This document shows, one piece after another, positions 32,433 to 33,715 of a stretch of DNA of 33,715 nt. The position numbers and the translations under genes were made by a program. Origin of the DNA: Candidatus Moraniibacteriota bacterium. Lineage in GTDB: Bacteria > Patescibacteriota > Minisyncoccia > Moranbacterales > GCA-2747515. The notes under the pieces were generated by a model. That model was not told the origin of the DNA, did not search any database, and worked only from the letters and a program-made list of their open reading frames with translations. How positions within the stretch are numbered: the first letter of the stretch is position 1; every line of letters starts with the position of its first letter. The DNA lies in the NCBI GenBank assembly GCA_023133275.1, contig JAGLWU010000023.1, forward strand, positions 1 to 33,715, in the 5' to 3' direction.

Positions 32433-32546
32433 TTATTTTTCTTTAAAACTTTCATATTGATTTTTAAGACCATTTAAAACGTGATCACTACCACAGATCC
32501 TAGCTACTTCAATAGCGATTTTAAAAAAATTATCTTTATTCATCAT
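32433..32546 (-). CDS. Very small ORF coupled to the frameshifted gene (37 aa)
   Basis: MMNKDNFFKIAIEVARICGS begins a 37-residue helical, charged peptide. Its ATGATGAATAA start region overlaps the stop codon of the preceding reading frame (32536-32538), a common sign of coupled genes. No homology recognised. It could also be the shifted C-terminal end of the upstream gene. Confidence 0.35.
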   Translation of the reverse strand: MMNKDNFFKIAIEVARICGSDHVLNGLKNQYESFKEK

Positions 32547-32803
32547 AGACAAGTTCCGCAAAAGTTTTTCCAGACAATATTTGATTAGCTCGTTTAGCCA
32601 GCTCATCCAACTTTCCAATCTTTTGAGCCTCATCATTAGTCACCGTATTTAAATCAAGTATCTTATGATGTTTAGTATGATATTCATCACTAAAAGATAC
32701 TACTTCAAACTTTTCATCATCTTTCACAAAGCGAGGCTCAGCAAAAGACATCACAATGCTAGAATATTTACCTGCATAATCACAAAAAAAATTTTTCTTT
32801 CAT
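32536..32803 (-). pseudogene. Small gene interrupted by a one-base shift in a T8 run
   Basis: A strong SD (GGAGGAG, 32819-32813) stands 9 bases before ATG 32803, which reads MKEKFFL and stops in frame at once. One T fewer in the run of eight T would join MKEKFF to CDYAGKYSSIV, then to the open frame beginning MSFAEPRFVKDDEKFEVV and ending FAELVYDE, 88 residues in all. One T more would instead join a frame from ATG 32849 (MVSRFESCPVGGEAK). Sequencing error, a true mutation or polymerase slippage would all explain it. Function unknown. It lies between rnc and gltX, same strand. Confidence 0.45.
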
Positions 32804-32872
32804 TTTTTGCTTCTCCTCCAACAGGACAACTTTCAAATCTACTTACCATAATCAAATAAAAATTTTAATAAG

Positions 32873-33562
32873 CTATACCCAACTTTTAACTTCCAGCCCA
32901 ATTCGAGCAGCTTCTCTCTGAGCATCCTGTTTACTAATTCCCTCGCCCTCAGCAATCTTTTCTTTCTTCAAGAAAACGCCCACAATATATTTTTTATCAT
33001 GATCAGGTCCAGACTCGCCAACCACTTCATAATGTGGAGTGATATCTTCATGTTGTTGAGCTTTCTCCTGAAAATAACTCTTTGGATCCAAATAAAGTTT
33101 TTTCTCCAAAATTTCATCCAAATGAATAATAATGAAAGATTCTATAAATTTTTTAGACTCTTCGTAACCTTTGTCATTATAAATCGCTCCAATAATTGAC
33201 TCAATTGAATTTGCTAAAAGATAATTACGTGCCCGCCCTGTATCTTTTGCCTCACCTTTACTCATCATTAAAAATGGTTCAACACCAATTTCACGTGCAA
33301 CCTGTGCCAACATTTCACCATTCACCAAAGACGCCCGCCAAGCTGTCATCTCTCCCTCTGGATTGTTAAAATTATTGAAAAGATGTTCTGTTACAACTAA
33401 TTCTAAAACTGCATCTCCTAAAAATTCTAATCTTTCATTGTGTGGATGTGGATGATTTTTATTTTCATTAAGATAGGAACGATGTGTCATCGCCTCAATG
33501 TATAAATCAACGTTGTCAATTTTAATTTGACATATTTTTTCAAACTTTTCTTTTTCAAACAT
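32873..33562 (-). CDS. rnc: Ribonuclease III
   Basis: Double-strand-specific endonuclease that matures rRNA and cleaves structured RNAs. 229 residues, normal length. The RNase III signature ERLEFLGDAVLEL (43-55) carries the catalytic Glu and Asp. The second catalytic helix is ANSIESIIGAIYNDKG. A C-terminal dsRNA-binding domain (about 155-229) runs from YFQEKAQQHEDITPHYEV to SKQDAQREAARIGLEV. ATG start at 33562, no SD. The frameshifted small gene follows on the same strand. Confidence 0.96.
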   Translation of the reverse strand: MFEKEKFEKICQIKIDNVDLYIEAMTHRSYLNENKNHPHPHNERLEFLGDAVLELVVTEHLFNNFNNPEGEMTAWRASLVNGEMLAQVAREIGVEPFLMMSKGEAKDTGRARNYLLANSIESIIGAIYNDKGYEESKKFIESFIIIHLDEILEKKLYLDPKSYFQEKAQQHEDITPHYEVVGESGPDHDKKYIVGVFLKKEKIAEGEGISKQDAQREAARIGLEVKSWV

Positions 33563-33715
33563 ATTTTAAATTGTAGAATCGCTAATATTAAGTTTTCCAA
33601 AAAAGAAAGCTAAATATTAAAAATTCTTCTTAAATTAATTACTGAATTATATTTATTTAGGAAATTCTGGAAAATACTTTTCTCTAAAATATTTGGTATT
33701 GCTAATTAAGTATAG

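Overview
The window is AT-rich bacterial DNA with densely packed genes, mostly on the minus strand. The content suggests a Patescibacteria (Candidate Phyla Radiation) genome, perhaps Parcubacteria-like. Pointers are a T4SS_pilin-type small membrane protein, a giant low-complexity surface protein, a reduced SMC, several lone housekeeping genes, and almost no Shine-Dalgarno sequences. UGA is used as a stop (for example murF and the zeta-like kinase), so the recoded Gracilibacteria/Absconditabacteria groups are unlikely. The taxon is an inference; no rRNA is present, and I found no tRNA, CRISPR array or transposase gene.

Layout. 1-4340: lysS (minus), then dnaB and recR (plus), separated by intergenic repeat elements. 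4363-6116: a PD-(D/E)XK-type nuclease-like protein, rplU, and a 49-residue membrane protein divergent from rplU whose promoter shares the rplU -35 region. 6173-11217: a 1189-residue secreted, repeat-built surface protein and a U32-family protein. 11240-12250: an unusual stretch with a composite repeat, a 56-residue lipoprotein gene whose promoter spacer is exactly six TAA units, a complex 3' structure, and a promoter-hairpin-U-tract unit that looks like an undescribed small RNA.

12271-19297: a 7TM sensor kinase, a membrane-anchored methyltransferase, a PlsC-type acyltransferase, a Cys-rich membrane protein, an MMPL/RND exporter and a Tat-signal-like protein. Several of these look like a lipid modification and export module. 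19339-28399: the division and cell wall (dcw) cluster read on the minus strand as mraZ, rsmH, ftsL, ftsI, murF, followed by a PIN-domain gene and a hinge-less short smc. Six AAAGTG boxes upstream of mraZ look like MraZ operators.

28458-33562: a VirB2-like pilin, another composite repeat, an 81-bp inverted-repeat (MITE-like) element, and a compact run gltX, zeta-like kinase, 63-residue protein, TsaB-like fragment. It ends with a frameshifted small gene and rnc.

The best candidates for undescribed biology are the small RNA plus phase-variable-looking lipoprotein region (11394-12160), the hinge-less SMC, the putative lipid module and the zeta-kinase operon. All functional names rest on motif recognition by eye.
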